Assembly: GCA_017794705.1 (NCBI GenBank)
Contig: CP051235.1
Coordinates: forward strand, 1,613,010 to 1,677,009
Source of the DNA: Devosia sp.
Lineage (GTDB): Bacteria; Pseudomonadota; Alphaproteobacteria; Rhizobiales; Devosiaceae
Direction: 5' to 3'
Length of the DNA: 64,000 nucleotides
The position numbers and the translations under genes were made by a program. Within the stretch, counting starts at the first letter, position 1; every line of letters starts with the position of its first letter. The notes below the pieces were generated by a model. The model made no database searches. It saw nothing but the letters and a program-made list of their open reading frames with translations, and was not told the DNA's origin. Below are positions 34,518 to 42,971 of the stretch, piece by piece.

Positions 34518-35131
34518 CAGCTATGGGCGAAAATGTCGGTCTCTTCCCAACCCGCCAAATCGAGGGCAACCCGGGTCGGCAGAAACTCGAAACAGGCGCG
34601 CGCCAGTTCCTCGCGCCCTTCACGCATCAGCATCAGGTCGAGATGCCGCTTGATGTCGTGCAGATAAAGGACATCGGAAGCCGCATATTCAAGCTGCGCC
34701 TGACTGAGTTCATCGCTGCCCCAGTCTGAACTTTGCTGCTGTTTGGACATGTCGACATTGATCAGTTCGCGCGCCAGATCCTTCAAGCCATGCCGGTCGG
34801 TGTAGGTGCGCACCAGCTTCGAGGCGATCTTGGTGCAATAGACGGGGCCGGTGACGACATCGAACCGGTTCAGCAGCGCGGCAATATCGAAGCGGGCATA
34901 GTGGAAAATTTTTGTGACGTTCGGATCGGTCAGCAGCTTCTTGAGGTTGGGCGCGTCGTCGGCGTTCTTGGGGATGCGCACCACGTCGGCGTTGCCGTCT
35001 CCCGGCGACAGTTGCACCACGCACAGCCGGTCGCGCCGGGTGCTGAGGCCCATGGTTTCCGTATCGATGGCCACCTCGCGTCCATAGGCGGAAAGATCGG
35101 GCAAATCGCCCACATGCTGGCGGATGGTCAT
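34517..35131 (-). CDS. Ribonuclease D-like 3'-5' exonuclease
   Basis: A 204-residue DEDDy exonuclease consisting only of the catalytic domain, without the HRDC domains of full-length RNase D. Exo I is AIDTETMG, exo II is FHYARFDIAAL and exo III is YAASDVLYLHDI. Such short forms stand before lptC in many alphaproteobacteria and are thought to trim RNA 3' ends. ATG 35131 is preceded by GAGGAACT; the frame opens 45 bases earlier. The stop overlaps the lptC/A start (TGATG), giving coupled translation. Confidence 0.88.
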   Translation of the reverse strand: MTIRQHVGDLPDLSAYGREVAIDTETMGLSTRRDRLCVVQLSPGDGNADVVRIPKNADDAPNLKKLLTDPNVTKIFHYARFDIAALLNRFDVVTGPVYCTKIASKLVRTYTDRHGLKDLARELINVDMSKQQQSSDWGSDELSQAQLEYAASDVLYLHDIKRHLDLMLMREGREELARACFEFLPTRVALDLAGWEETDIFAHS

Positions 35132-35221
35132 CAGTTCCTCAAGATTCAGGCAAATCGAAATCCTGTGATGCCACACGCATGGGGCAAAGGGAAGGCAGCA
35201 GCCAGCGCGGGCAGATCGCCG

Positions 35222-35413
35222 TCAGTCGCCGTTCCGGTCCTGTCCGCGAAAAAAGGTGCGGAACAGATCATAGCCAGCCATGGCGATGCCGAGACCCAGA
35301 ACAGCTATCAGATCGAACTGCGGCACGAACACCATGATGGTGATCAGCGCGGCACTGAATGTGGCCAGCGCCACCAGGGCGATCAGCAGATCGACTATTC
35401 GACTGTCCATCAT
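35222..35413 (-). CDS. Small two-helix membrane protein
   Basis: A 63-residue protein with two hydrophobic helices (residues about 5-29 and 33-51) and a basic C-terminal end (FRTFFRGQDRNGD). GGAG lies nine bases before ATG 35410, the second of two adjacent ATG codons, and overlaps the end of the amidase gene, seven bases upstream on the same strand. I do not recognise the family. The start context and membrane pattern support a real gene, but it may be a minor appendage of the amidase unit. Confidence 0.6.
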   Translation of the reverse strand: MMDSRIVDLLIALVALATFSAALITIMVFVPQFDLIAVLGLGIAMAGYDLFRTFFRGQDRNGD

Positions 35414-35419
35414 TTCACT

Positions 35420-36778
35420 CTACTCCGCTTTTTCAGGTCCGCCCAGATGTTTGAAGAGCCACCGCGCCGTGCGCAGCAGGCGCGCATCATTGCCGGCCTG
35501 TCCGACAAGTTGCACGCCCATGGGCATTCCATTCGAGGCGGTCAGCAGGGGCAGCGAGACCGCCGGCGTGCCCAGAAACGTCCACAGCCCGTTGAAGGCA
35601 GGGTTACCGGTTGAGCCAAGCCCCTTGGGCGCCGGCCCGGTGGCCGCCGGGGTCAGGATGGCGTCGAACCGGCCGAATATCTCGTCGAGCGCCCCGTCGA
35701 GCACGCGGGGCCAGTCGAGGGCAGAAATATAGTCGCGGGCCGGTGTCCGGTTTCCCGCCTCGATTGCCTTTTGCAGTTCGGGTCCCAGCTGGTCGAACCC
35801 GCGGTTCGCATAGGCAAAGTAGGCCTTGGCCATTTCCGCGACATGGATCGTGCCCCGCGCCTGCAACGCTTCGCCAAATTGAGACGGTAGATTGATCTCG
35901 ACGCATTGCCCGCCCAGATGCTCCACAAGTTCCTCGAAGGCGCTCTGGGTATCCTCGTCTGCTTCTGCCCAGGCGGAGGTCTTGATGAAAGCGAACTCCG
36001 GTTTGACCGGGACGTCGCTGAGACAGGTCTGAAGCAGGCCGGGGACCGGCAAATCGCTGGTCGCCCTGTCCTTTGGATCATGGCCCATCAGCACTTCGGC
36101 CAGCAGCGCCGCATCCTCGACGCTGCGGGAGAACACGCCGACCGTATCAAGACTGGGCGCCTCACTGAGGATGCCGGTGCGGGGGATCAGGCCGAACGTC
36201 GGCTTGTAGCCCACCACCCCGCAATAGCTGGCAGGCCGGATCACCGAACCGCCGGTCTGGGTGCCGATCGCCACAGGCACCATGCCGGCGGCCACGGCTG
36301 CGGCCGAGCCTGAAGAGGAACCGCCGGGCGTGTGCTCAAGATTGTGCGGATTACGTGTCGGTGCCGGGTCCATGAAGGCCAGTTCGGTGGTGACCGTCTT
36401 GCCCATGATCAAGGCGCCATGCTGCTTCAACCTTGAAACAACAAACGCGTCTTCCTTGGGCACCCGACCCTTGTCGAGCACGCAACCGTTCTCTGTCGGA
36501 ATGCGCTTGGTGTCGATGATGTCCTTGATGCCCACCGGCACGCCATGCAGCCGGCCCACGGTCCGGCCCTCGGTGCGGTGTTTTTCAAGCGCCTCGGCCT
36601 GAGCCCTGACGAAATCAGGGTCAAACCAGGCCCAGGCCGAAATGTCCGGCTCGTTTGCCTCAATGTGCGCGATGAGCGCAGCAGCAAGGTCCGGCACGCG
36701 CAGTGCGCCGGACTTCATATTCTCATGCAATGCCAACGCTGTTTCGGCTTGGCTGGTCGCCGACATACTAACGTCCAT
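35420..36778 (-). CDS. Amidase signature family protein
   Basis: A 452-residue amidase hydrolysing an amide bond of unknown substrate. The Ser-cisSer-Lys triad can be placed: Lys85 (VGIKDIID), Ser154 (PGGSSSGSAA) and Ser178 (TQTGGSVIRPAS). It lacks gatC and gatB neighbours, so it is a catabolic amidase and not GatA. The start at 36778 lies 11 bases inside the end of dctM; a second ATG at 36766 avoids the overlap, and neither has a strong ribosome site. Proximity to the TRAP transporter suggests that it acts on the imported compound. Confidence 0.87.
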   Translation of the reverse strand: MDVSMSATSQAETALALHENMKSGALRVPDLAAALIAHIEANEPDISAWAWFDPDFVRAQAEALEKHRTEGRTVGRLHGVPVGIKDIIDTKRIPTENGCVLDKGRVPKEDAFVVSRLKQHGALIMGKTVTTELAFMDPAPTRNPHNLEHTPGGSSSGSAAAVAAGMVPVAIGTQTGGSVIRPASYCGVVGYKPTFGLIPRTGILSEAPSLDTVGVFSRSVEDAALLAEVLMGHDPKDRATSDLPVPGLLQTCLSDVPVKPEFAFIKTSAWAEADEDTQSAFEELVEHLGGQCVEINLPSQFGEALQARGTIHVAEMAKAYFAYANRGFDQLGPELQKAIEAGNRTPARDYISALDWPRVLDGALDEIFGRFDAILTPAATGPAPKGLGSTGNPAFNGLWTFLGTPAVSLPLLTASNGMPMGVQLVGQAGNDARLLRTARWLFKHLGGPEKAE

Positions 36779-38192
36779 AGATCTGCTGGGGCAGCCAGAA
36801 GGCGATCTCGGGGAACTGGTAGAGCAGTATCATCGCCAGGAACACCAGCCCCAGGAACGGCATGACGCCCTTGAAGATGTGCATCAGTTGCACGTGCGGG
36901 GGCGCAATGCCTTTCAGGTAATAGGCCGACATGGCCATGGGCGGGGTGAGGAACGAGGTCTGCAGGTTGAGCGCCACCAGAATGCCGAAGAACAGCGGAT
37001 CTATACCGAAATGGTCGAGCAGCGGCAGGAAGATCGGCACGAAGATGATGATGATTTCGCTCCATTCCAGCGGCCATCCGAGCAGGAAGATGATCAGTTG
37101 CGCCAGAATGAGGAACATCAACGGTGACAGATCAAGGCTCGTCACAAACTCGCCGATCAGCTGTTCGCCGCCGAGATAGGAAAAGACCGAGGAAAAGGTC
37201 CACGAGCCGACAAACAGCCAGCACACCATGGCGGTGGTACGGACGGTGAGATAGACGCTTTCGCGCAACCTTTGCCAGGTCATGGCCCGGTACGCGACGG
37301 CGAGCGCCATGCCGCCCAGCGCACCCACGGCGGCCGCTTCAGACGGGGTGGCCAGACCGAAAAGGATCGCCCCGAGCACGGAGACAATCAGCACGGCCAG
37401 TGGGAAGAAGCTGGTCAGCAGCATGATGATCAGCTTGCCGATCGGGACGTCGGGCACTTCGTCATCGCTGGGCCGCGGTGCCACCGAAGGCTGCAGGATC
37501 GAGCGGACGACAATATAGACCAGATAAAGTCCGGCCAGCAGGAAGCCGGGGAACAGGGCCCCGGCATAAAGCCGGACGATCGAGACGCCGGATGAGGCCG
37601 CATAAACAATCAGCATGATCGAGGGCGGGATGAGAATGCCCAGCGTTCCGCCGGCACAGATGATGCCAGAGGCGAAGCTTGAATCGTAGCGGGCCTTGAG
37701 CATCGCTGGCAGCGCAAGCAGACCCATCAGGGTTACCACCGCCCCCACGATGCCGGTTGCGGTGGCGAAAAGGGCGCAGGTGATAAGTGCCGCAACGCCC
37801 ATGGAGCCGGGTACGCGCTTGGCGGCGATCGAGAGCGTGGAGAACAACCGGTCAACGATATTGGCGCGCTCGACAATATAGCCCATGAACAGGAACAGCG
37901 GCACAGCCGTCAGCACTTCATTGGCCATGACCGAATAGGTCTGGTTTATGAAAAGATCGAATATTCGGTTGTTGAACAGGCCCTGTACCCAGAGCTCGGC
38001 ATGCTCGAACCAGCCGCCTCCCCCGTCTTCAAGCCATCGTTCCAGCGGCCGCCACTGCCGCGACGGATCAAAATAGGCGAAGTAACCAAAGCCCAGGCCC
38101 ATCGCCATCAGCGTGAAGGCGATCGGGAACCCCAGAAAGATCATGAAAAGGAACAGGCCCAGCATCAAAAGGGCGACTTGCGGATCGGTCAT
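36768..38192 (-). CDS. TRAP transporter large permease (DctM/FcbT3-like)
   Basis: A 474-residue inner-membrane protein with about twelve helices, the ion-coupled transport subunit of a TRAP system. The segment ICAGGTLGILIPPSIMLIVY is the conserved DctM core. The insert after the first helices (FNNRIFDLFINQTYSVMANE) marks the branch that includes mannitol/chloroaromatic-type TRAP carriers; the substrate is probably an organic acid but cannot be named. The start overlaps the small permease stop by four bases, and its end overlaps the amidase start. Confidence 0.9.
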   Translation of the reverse strand: MTDPQVALLMLGLFLFMIFLGFPIAFTLMAMGLGFGYFAYFDPSRQWRPLERWLEDGGGGWFEHAELWVQGLFNNRIFDLFINQTYSVMANEVLTAVPLFLFMGYIVERANIVDRLFSTLSIAAKRVPGSMGVAALITCALFATATGIVGAVVTLMGLLALPAMLKARYDSSFASGIICAGGTLGILIPPSIMLIVYAASSGVSIVRLYAGALFPGFLLAGLYLVYIVVRSILQPSVAPRPSDDEVPDVPIGKLIIMLLTSFFPLAVLIVSVLGAILFGLATPSEAAAVGALGGMALAVAYRAMTWQRLRESVYLTVRTTAMVCWLFVGSWTFSSVFSYLGGEQLIGEFVTSLDLSPLMFLILAQLIIFLLGWPLEWSEIIIIFVPIFLPLLDHFGIDPLFFGILVALNLQTSFLTPPMAMSAYYLKGIAPPHVQLMHIFKGVMPFLGLVFLAMILLYQFPEIAFWLPQQIYGR

Positions 38193-38788
38193 TCCTTGGC
38201 CTCCGCGTGCTTGGAAGGCTCGTCATGTTCGGCATATTGCCGTGCCAGCGCGACCTCGGTTTCCTCGATGTCGGCTTCGGCGCGCGTCCAGTAGCCGTCG
38301 CGCAGGCAAAGAATGCAGCGCATGACCTGGGCAAGTCCCTGAATGAAGAGCAGGATGCCGGCGGCTACGATCACCAGTTTGAACTGGAAAATGGGTATGC
38401 CGGCCGGCGAGTTGATCGAGACTTCCTGGTAGCCGATCGAACGCGAGGCATATTTCCAGCCCGAAAAGATCAGGGCCATGATGCCCGGGAAAAAGAAGAT
38501 GATGTAGAGCGTAAGCTCAACGGCCGCCTGGGTCTTGGGCTTCCAGAGCCGGTACAAGAAGTCACCGCGTACATGTCCGTCGCGCGACAATGTGTAGGCA
38601 CCGCCCATCATGAACAGCGTGCCATACATGATGAAGGTCACGTCCAGTGCCCAGCTGGTGGGGTTGTTGAGCACGTAGCGCATGAAAACTTCGTAGCCGA
38701 CCCCGAAGGCCATCACCATGATGAGCCAGCCGAAGGCCTTGCCGAACCATCCCGACACGCGGTCGGCGAACCTGATATATGTGAGCAT
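38189..38788 (-). CDS. TRAP transporter small permease (DctQ/FcbT2-like)
   Basis: A 199-residue protein with four membrane helices, the small subunit that pairs with the DctM protein. The segment FMRYVLNNPTSWALDVTFIM and GGAYTLSRDGHVRGDFLYR are typical of DctQ domains. The C-terminal tail after the fourth helix is long and highly charged (AEADIEETEVALARQYAEH). It lies 73 bases after the binding-protein gene and overlaps dctM by four bases. Confidence 0.88.
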   Translation of the reverse strand: MLTYIRFADRVSGWFGKAFGWLIMVMAFGVGYEVFMRYVLNNPTSWALDVTFIMYGTLFMMGGAYTLSRDGHVRGDFLYRLWKPKTQAAVELTLYIIFFFPGIMALIFSGWKYASRSIGYQEVSINSPAGIPIFQFKLVIVAAGILLFIQGLAQVMRCILCLRDGYWTRAEADIEETEVALARQYAEHDEPSKHAEAKE

Positions 38789-38861
38789 TTCAACCCTGAA
38801 GCCCGAGGGAAAGGCACCGGTGGGACCTGGGGCCCCACCGGCAGATTTTATACGTCTCCGG

Positions 38862-39992
38862 TTACATGCTCAACTTGCCGGGGAAGTAGTGCTCGTAGGC
38901 CAGCGCGTAGTCCGGCGAGTTCATCAGTTCGTAGAACACGACGCGGTCCACCCAGGCTTTCTGGCTGTCCATGATACGGCCCATGAACTCGTCCTGACCC
39001 AGATCGGCGATCAGCACATCCCAGGCTTCCAGCTGGGCGTCGAGCACCGACTGCGGGGTGCGCAGCACGTTGATGCCAGCTTCCTGCAACTCGGCCAGGT
39101 CGGTCGAGTACTGATTCAAGGCAAACGCCGAGTTGGCGGTCGAGGCGGATTCAACCCCGTACTTCAGGATGGCCTGAAGGTCCTCGTCGAGATCGTCGAA
39201 GAAGTCCTTGTTGAACAGGAATTCAAACGATTCCGAAGCCTGGTGGTAGGACGACAGCATGTAGTTGGTGGCCACATCCTGGGCGCCGAACCGGCGGTCA
39301 GAAGTCGGGTTGTTGAATTCGAACGCGTCGATGACGCCACGTTCCATGGCCGGCACGATTTCGCCGCCCGGCAGCTGAGCCACGGACATGCCGAGGTTCT
39401 GCAGCAGGTCGGCGGCAAGGCCGACAGTGCGGTACTTGAGGCCGTTGACGTCTTCGACGCCGGTCACCGGCTCCTTGAACCAGCCGAACGGCTGGGCAGG
39501 CATCGGGAAACCGAAGAAGCCGTAGACGTTCAGCCCCAGGATATCCTGGGTCAGTTCGCGGTAAAGCTCGTCGCCACCGCCCTGGTAGAACCAGCCGAGC
39601 ATTGTGGCCGCCGAGCCGCCGAACACCGGACCGGTGCCGAAGAACGAGGCTGCCTTGCTCTTGCCGTACCAGTAGACCGGCACGGTATGCGAGGCGTCGA
39701 GCACGCCGTCATTGACCGCGTCGAGCACCTGGAAAGCACCGACGATGGCGCCAGCAGGCGTCAGGTCGATGGTCAGGCGGCCACCGGACATGGCCTCCAC
39801 GCGTTCCACGTACTGGCCGGCCATTTCATGGAAAATATCCGATGATGGCCAGGACGACTGCATCTTGATTACAATCGGGCTCTGGCCCAGGACCGCAGGT
39901 GCGGCCAGCGTGCTGGCGGCAACGCCACCGGCCACTGCACCGCCGCGCAGGAATGAACGCCGGCTAACCGGTTTAGTCTTCATGTCAGACAT
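38862..39992 (-). CDS. TRAP transporter substrate-binding protein, Tat-exported (DctP/FcbT1-like)
   Basis: A 376-residue periplasmic binding protein. The N terminus has a twin-arginine signal (SRRSFLRGGAVAGG) ending near APAVLG, so it is exported folded. The mature part starts PIVIKMQSSWPSSD and follows the mannitol/chloroaromatic-type DctP family (AYYWYGKSKAA-like pocket region: VPVYWYGKSKAASFFG). ATG 39992 has GGGAGG upstream. First gene of the TRAP-amidase unit; a large palindrome lies 187 bases upstream. Confidence 0.9.
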   Translation of the reverse strand: MSDMKTKPVSRRSFLRGGAVAGGVAASTLAAPAVLGQSPIVIKMQSSWPSSDIFHEMAGQYVERVEAMSGGRLTIDLTPAGAIVGAFQVLDAVNDGVLDASHTVPVYWYGKSKAASFFGTGPVFGGSAATMLGWFYQGGGDELYRELTQDILGLNVYGFFGFPMPAQPFGWFKEPVTGVEDVNGLKYRTVGLAADLLQNLGMSVAQLPGGEIVPAMERGVIDAFEFNNPTSDRRFGAQDVATNYMLSSYHQASESFEFLFNKDFFDDLDEDLQAILKYGVESASTANSAFALNQYSTDLAELQEAGINVLRTPQSVLDAQLEAWDVLIADLGQDEFMGRIMDSQKAWVDRVVFYELMNSPDYALAYEHYFPGKLSM

Positions 39993-40178
39993 GAGTTTCC
40001 TCCCTTTGATGAGCCGCACGGATGCTCCTCCATCCGCATGACTGGCCGAATGCTACTGACGTAAGTGATTGCAGGCAATAGATAATGAGAATTGACGAAA
40101 GTATCGGTCCAACTCGCGTCAAATCTCATAAATGGGGTGAAGAAAGTTATGAGTCGGGCAACAACTATAGGCGGTTTC

Positions 40179-40204
40179 TGACAAGTTTTGCGCAAAACAG
40201 GTCA
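40179..40204. promoter_or_regulatory. 26-base palindromic operator candidate upstream of the TRAP genes
   Basis: Left half TGACAAGTTTTGC (40179-40191) mirrors right half GCAAAACAGGTCA (40192-40204); only the two bases at 40183-40184 and 40199-40200 break the symmetry. It lies between the aminotransferase stop (40231) and the dctP start (39992), in the only long gap of this cluster, so it most likely controls the TRAP-amidase unit. No regulator gene is adjacent. Confidence 0.5.
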
Positions 40205-40230
40205 AGCATACTGACCTGCTTCCGCCTCCT

Positions 40231-41436
40231 TCACTTGGCCGCGGCGCTGCCTTCCGGGCGCAGGTCCAACAGGTCACAAAGCGCTTCGACGAGCAGGTCC
40301 ATCTGGTGCTGGTCATTGTAACCCTGGACCGAAAGGCGCGCGAAGCTGCGGCCCTTCCAGTTGAGCACCGGCATCTCGATCCGGAACCTTTCCATCAGCG
40401 CCTTGTGCATGCCGACCACATCGCAATCGGGGATGGGTATGGTCACCATTTGCGGGGCACAGAATTCAGGGCTGCTCAGCGGACCCATGCCGGTGATCGC
40501 GCACATGCGGGCGAGGGTATCCTGCGCCATGCGCCGGCATTCCGCACTGACACTTGTCCAGTCGTGCGCCTTGCGAAAAGCCAGGGCATCCGGCACCGCC
40601 AGCCAGGCGGCCATATCGCGGGTTCCCTGCATCTGCAATTGATCGATGAAGGCGGAATTGCCGAACGGGCCGGTTACGCCCGGCTGCTTGTTGTCCAGCG
40701 TCCAGCCGTGGCTGATCACCAGCGGGTCGATCAGCGCCTGCAGGTCCGGGCGCACATACAAAAAGGCAGAGCCTTTCGGCGTCATTAGCCACTTGTGGCA
40801 ATTCCCGGCGTAAAAATCTGCGCCCAGCGCGTCGAGATTGAGCGGAATGTGCCCCGGCGCATGCGCTCCATCAATGACCGTGTAGATGCCGCGCGAGCGC
40901 GCTTCAGCGACTGCCCGTTCGATCGGAAAGGTCAGCGCGGTGGGCGAGGTGATATGACTGAGAAAGAGCACCCGGGTGCGATCGGTCATGCCGGCCAGGA
41001 CTGTGTCCGTGAACTGGCTCTCTTCGGTCAGGGGCAGCGGCACTTCGACCGTGACAATCTCCGCGCCTGTCCGGCGCGCCACGAACGCCCAGGTCTTGTT
41101 GAGCGCGGCATATTCGTGATCGGTCGTCAAAATCTGATCGCCCGGCTTCAGGTCCAGTGATTGCGCGACGATGTTCAGCGCCTGGGTCGCATTGACCTGA
41201 CCGACGATGTTGGTGGCGTCTGTCCCCAGTTCACCCGCCAGAGCTTCACGCACCGCTCTCATGCGCGCCGAAAACACGCCATCCGGCTCGAAATAGGCGA
41301 CCGGCTGGCGCTCCAGTTCGAGTTGCCAGTTTTGGTAGGATTCAAAGACAGGTTTCGGGCATGCCCCGTAGGATCCGTGATTGAGGTAGACCACGTCGTC
41401 TCGCAGCAAGAAGTGCCGGGCCAGATTGTGGGGCAA
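40231..41436 (-). CDS. Class V PLP-dependent aminotransferase, isopenicillin N epimerase-like
   Basis: A 401-residue fold-type I PLP protein of the class V group. YLNHGSYGACP opens the domain, VIDGAHAPGHIPLNL holds the cofactor aspartate, and NCHKWLMTPKGSAFL the Schiff-base lysine. The closest named relatives are CefD-like epimerases, but many such proteins have other substrates (desulfurases, racemases, lyases), so the reaction is open. No ATG lies close to the expected N terminus; I chose TTG 41436 with AGGAC eight bases upstream, while an ATG at 41508 would add 24 residues. It lies 120 bases after the APC permease on the same strand. Confidence 0.82.
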   Translation of the reverse strand: MPHNLARHFLLRDDVVYLNHGSYGACPKPVFESYQNWQLELERQPVAYFEPDGVFSARMRAVREALAGELGTDATNIVGQVNATQALNIVAQSLDLKPGDQILTTDHEYAALNKTWAFVARRTGAEIVTVEVPLPLTEESQFTDTVLAGMTDRTRVLFLSHITSPTALTFPIERAVAEARSRGIYTVIDGAHAPGHIPLNLDALGADFYAGNCHKWLMTPKGSAFLYVRPDLQALIDPLVISHGWTLDNKQPGVTGPFGNSAFIDQLQMQGTRDMAAWLAVPDALAFRKAHDWTSVSAECRRMAQDTLARMCAITGMGPLSSPEFCAPQMVTIPIPDCDVVGMHKALMERFRIEMPVLNWKGRSFARLSVQGYNDQHQMDLLVEALCDLLDLRPEGSAAAK

Positions 41437-41556
41437 TTGAATTGTCCTATGGGAGAGAGTCGGTCCAACGAGTGATGGACAATCCCGGCCCGCTCGGCAA
41501 GCGGTCAATGTCTGTGCGCCCCAATTTGTCGGGTCAACATCCGTGTCCCGCGCATC

Positions 41557-42810
41557 CTAGATCAACACCGGACCGAGGAGCAGAAATGCGCAGGTCATCG
41601 CCCCAACCACCGGGCACCAGAGCGGCACTGTGAAATTTCCGGCCGGTGCGGGATCACCGCGGAGCTTGATGATGACCAGGGATGCATTCACCAGGATGAA
41701 CGCCACGAGAATCATTTGCGAGGTCCATTCGACCAGTTCATCAAGTGGCACCAGCAGGGCAAAGATCAGCATGGTCCCGGTGATCAGGACGGTGGCATTC
41801 AGCGGCACGCGGCTGCGCGCATCCACCCGTGCCAGCAGTTCGGGGAGCCGACCCTTCTTGCCCAGCCCGTAGATTACCCGGGAGGCCATGATGATCTCGA
41901 TGACCACTCCATTGATGGTGGCCACGATGGCGATCAGGGTGATCCCGAGTGGCGGCAACCCGGTCAGTCTCTCGAACAGAAGGCCAATGGGTGCGCTGGA
42001 GGCGGCAAGTTCATCAATGGCGACCGACTGCACGGCGACAAAGACGACGAGGAAATAGATGACCGTCACCGCCAGCAGCGAGGCGATGATGGCGACGGGC
42101 ATGGTGCGCTCGGGGTCTTTGGTCTCCTCGACCAGATTGACTACATCGTCAAATCCGATGAAGGCGAAGAAAGCGATCAGGCTGGCGCCCAGCACCCCGG
42201 AAAGGGACACGGGATCGGTCAGCGGCGGAAACGCGGACGGCATGCGCGAAACGATTGACGGGTCGTGCGCGAACCCGGCCACGACGATGATGGCGAGACC
42301 CAGAATCTCGATCACGGTCAGGGCTCCGGCGAAGGTCACCGAGGACTGGACGCCGAGCGCTGCGACACCACCCATGGCCAGAATGAGTACGGCGGTGATC
42401 ACGGGCATTGGCAGCGGCACCAGTTCGGCAATGTAGCCCGCGCAGCCGATGGCAATGGCGGCTCCAGCGACAGTTGCCGAAAAGACGATCAGCAGGCCGG
42501 TGAACAGGGTCAGCCAGTTCTTTCGAAAGCCCGCGTCCACATAGACGGCCTCACCGGCGCTTTGCGGAATACGTCCCGTGAGCTCTGCAAAGCTGAGGGC
42601 GCTGAAGCCCATAACCACTGCGGCGAACAGGAAGGCAGATGGCGCGAAGGCGCCGGCCTGCCCGGCGGCCGAGCCGATGAGCACATAGATGCCGGCCCCG
42701 ATGGTGATGCCGAGGCCGTAGAGAATGAGCAGAGGCAGGCTGACTACCCGTCGCAGCTTGGGCGCCGTATCAGCGTTCTGTCCTTCCGGAGCCTGGGTTC
42801 CCGTCTCCAT
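41557..42810 (-). CDS. APC family amino acid/polyamine permease
   Basis: A 417-residue permease with about eleven to twelve membrane helices. The first helix GLGITIGAGIYVLIG contains the G-x-G-I-Y/F motif of the APC superfamily, and GFDDVVNLVEETKDPERTMP is the conserved loop after helix six. The cargo is probably an amino acid or amine. It lies upstream of the class V aminotransferase on the same strand and is divergent from the GH3 gene 161 bases away. Confidence 0.88.
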   Translation of the reverse strand: METGTQAPEGQNADTAPKLRRVVSLPLLILYGLGITIGAGIYVLIGSAAGQAGAFAPSAFLFAAVVMGFSALSFAELTGRIPQSAGEAVYVDAGFRKNWLTLFTGLLIVFSATVAGAAIAIGCAGYIAELVPLPMPVITAVLILAMGGVAALGVQSSVTFAGALTVIEILGLAIIVVAGFAHDPSIVSRMPSAFPPLTDPVSLSGVLGASLIAFFAFIGFDDVVNLVEETKDPERTMPVAIIASLLAVTVIYFLVVFVAVQSVAIDELAASSAPIGLLFERLTGLPPLGITLIAIVATINGVVIEIIMASRVIYGLGKKGRLPELLARVDARSRVPLNATVLITGTMLIFALLVPLDELVEWTSQMILVAFILVNASLVIIKLRGDPAPAGNFTVPLWCPVVGAMTCAFLLLGPVLI

Positions 42811-42971
42811 TCATCCGCCCTGTTTCCCGGGATCGTTGGCACAACTCATGAACAGGCCTGGTTGTCGAGGCAAGCCGGAAGGCGCTCGAAGGGCGGGAAA
42901 ATTTGACGCAGCGCTTGGGATGTGGGCGCTTACCGCGTAACGTGCCAGCGCTTCCGACACAGAGAGACCGC

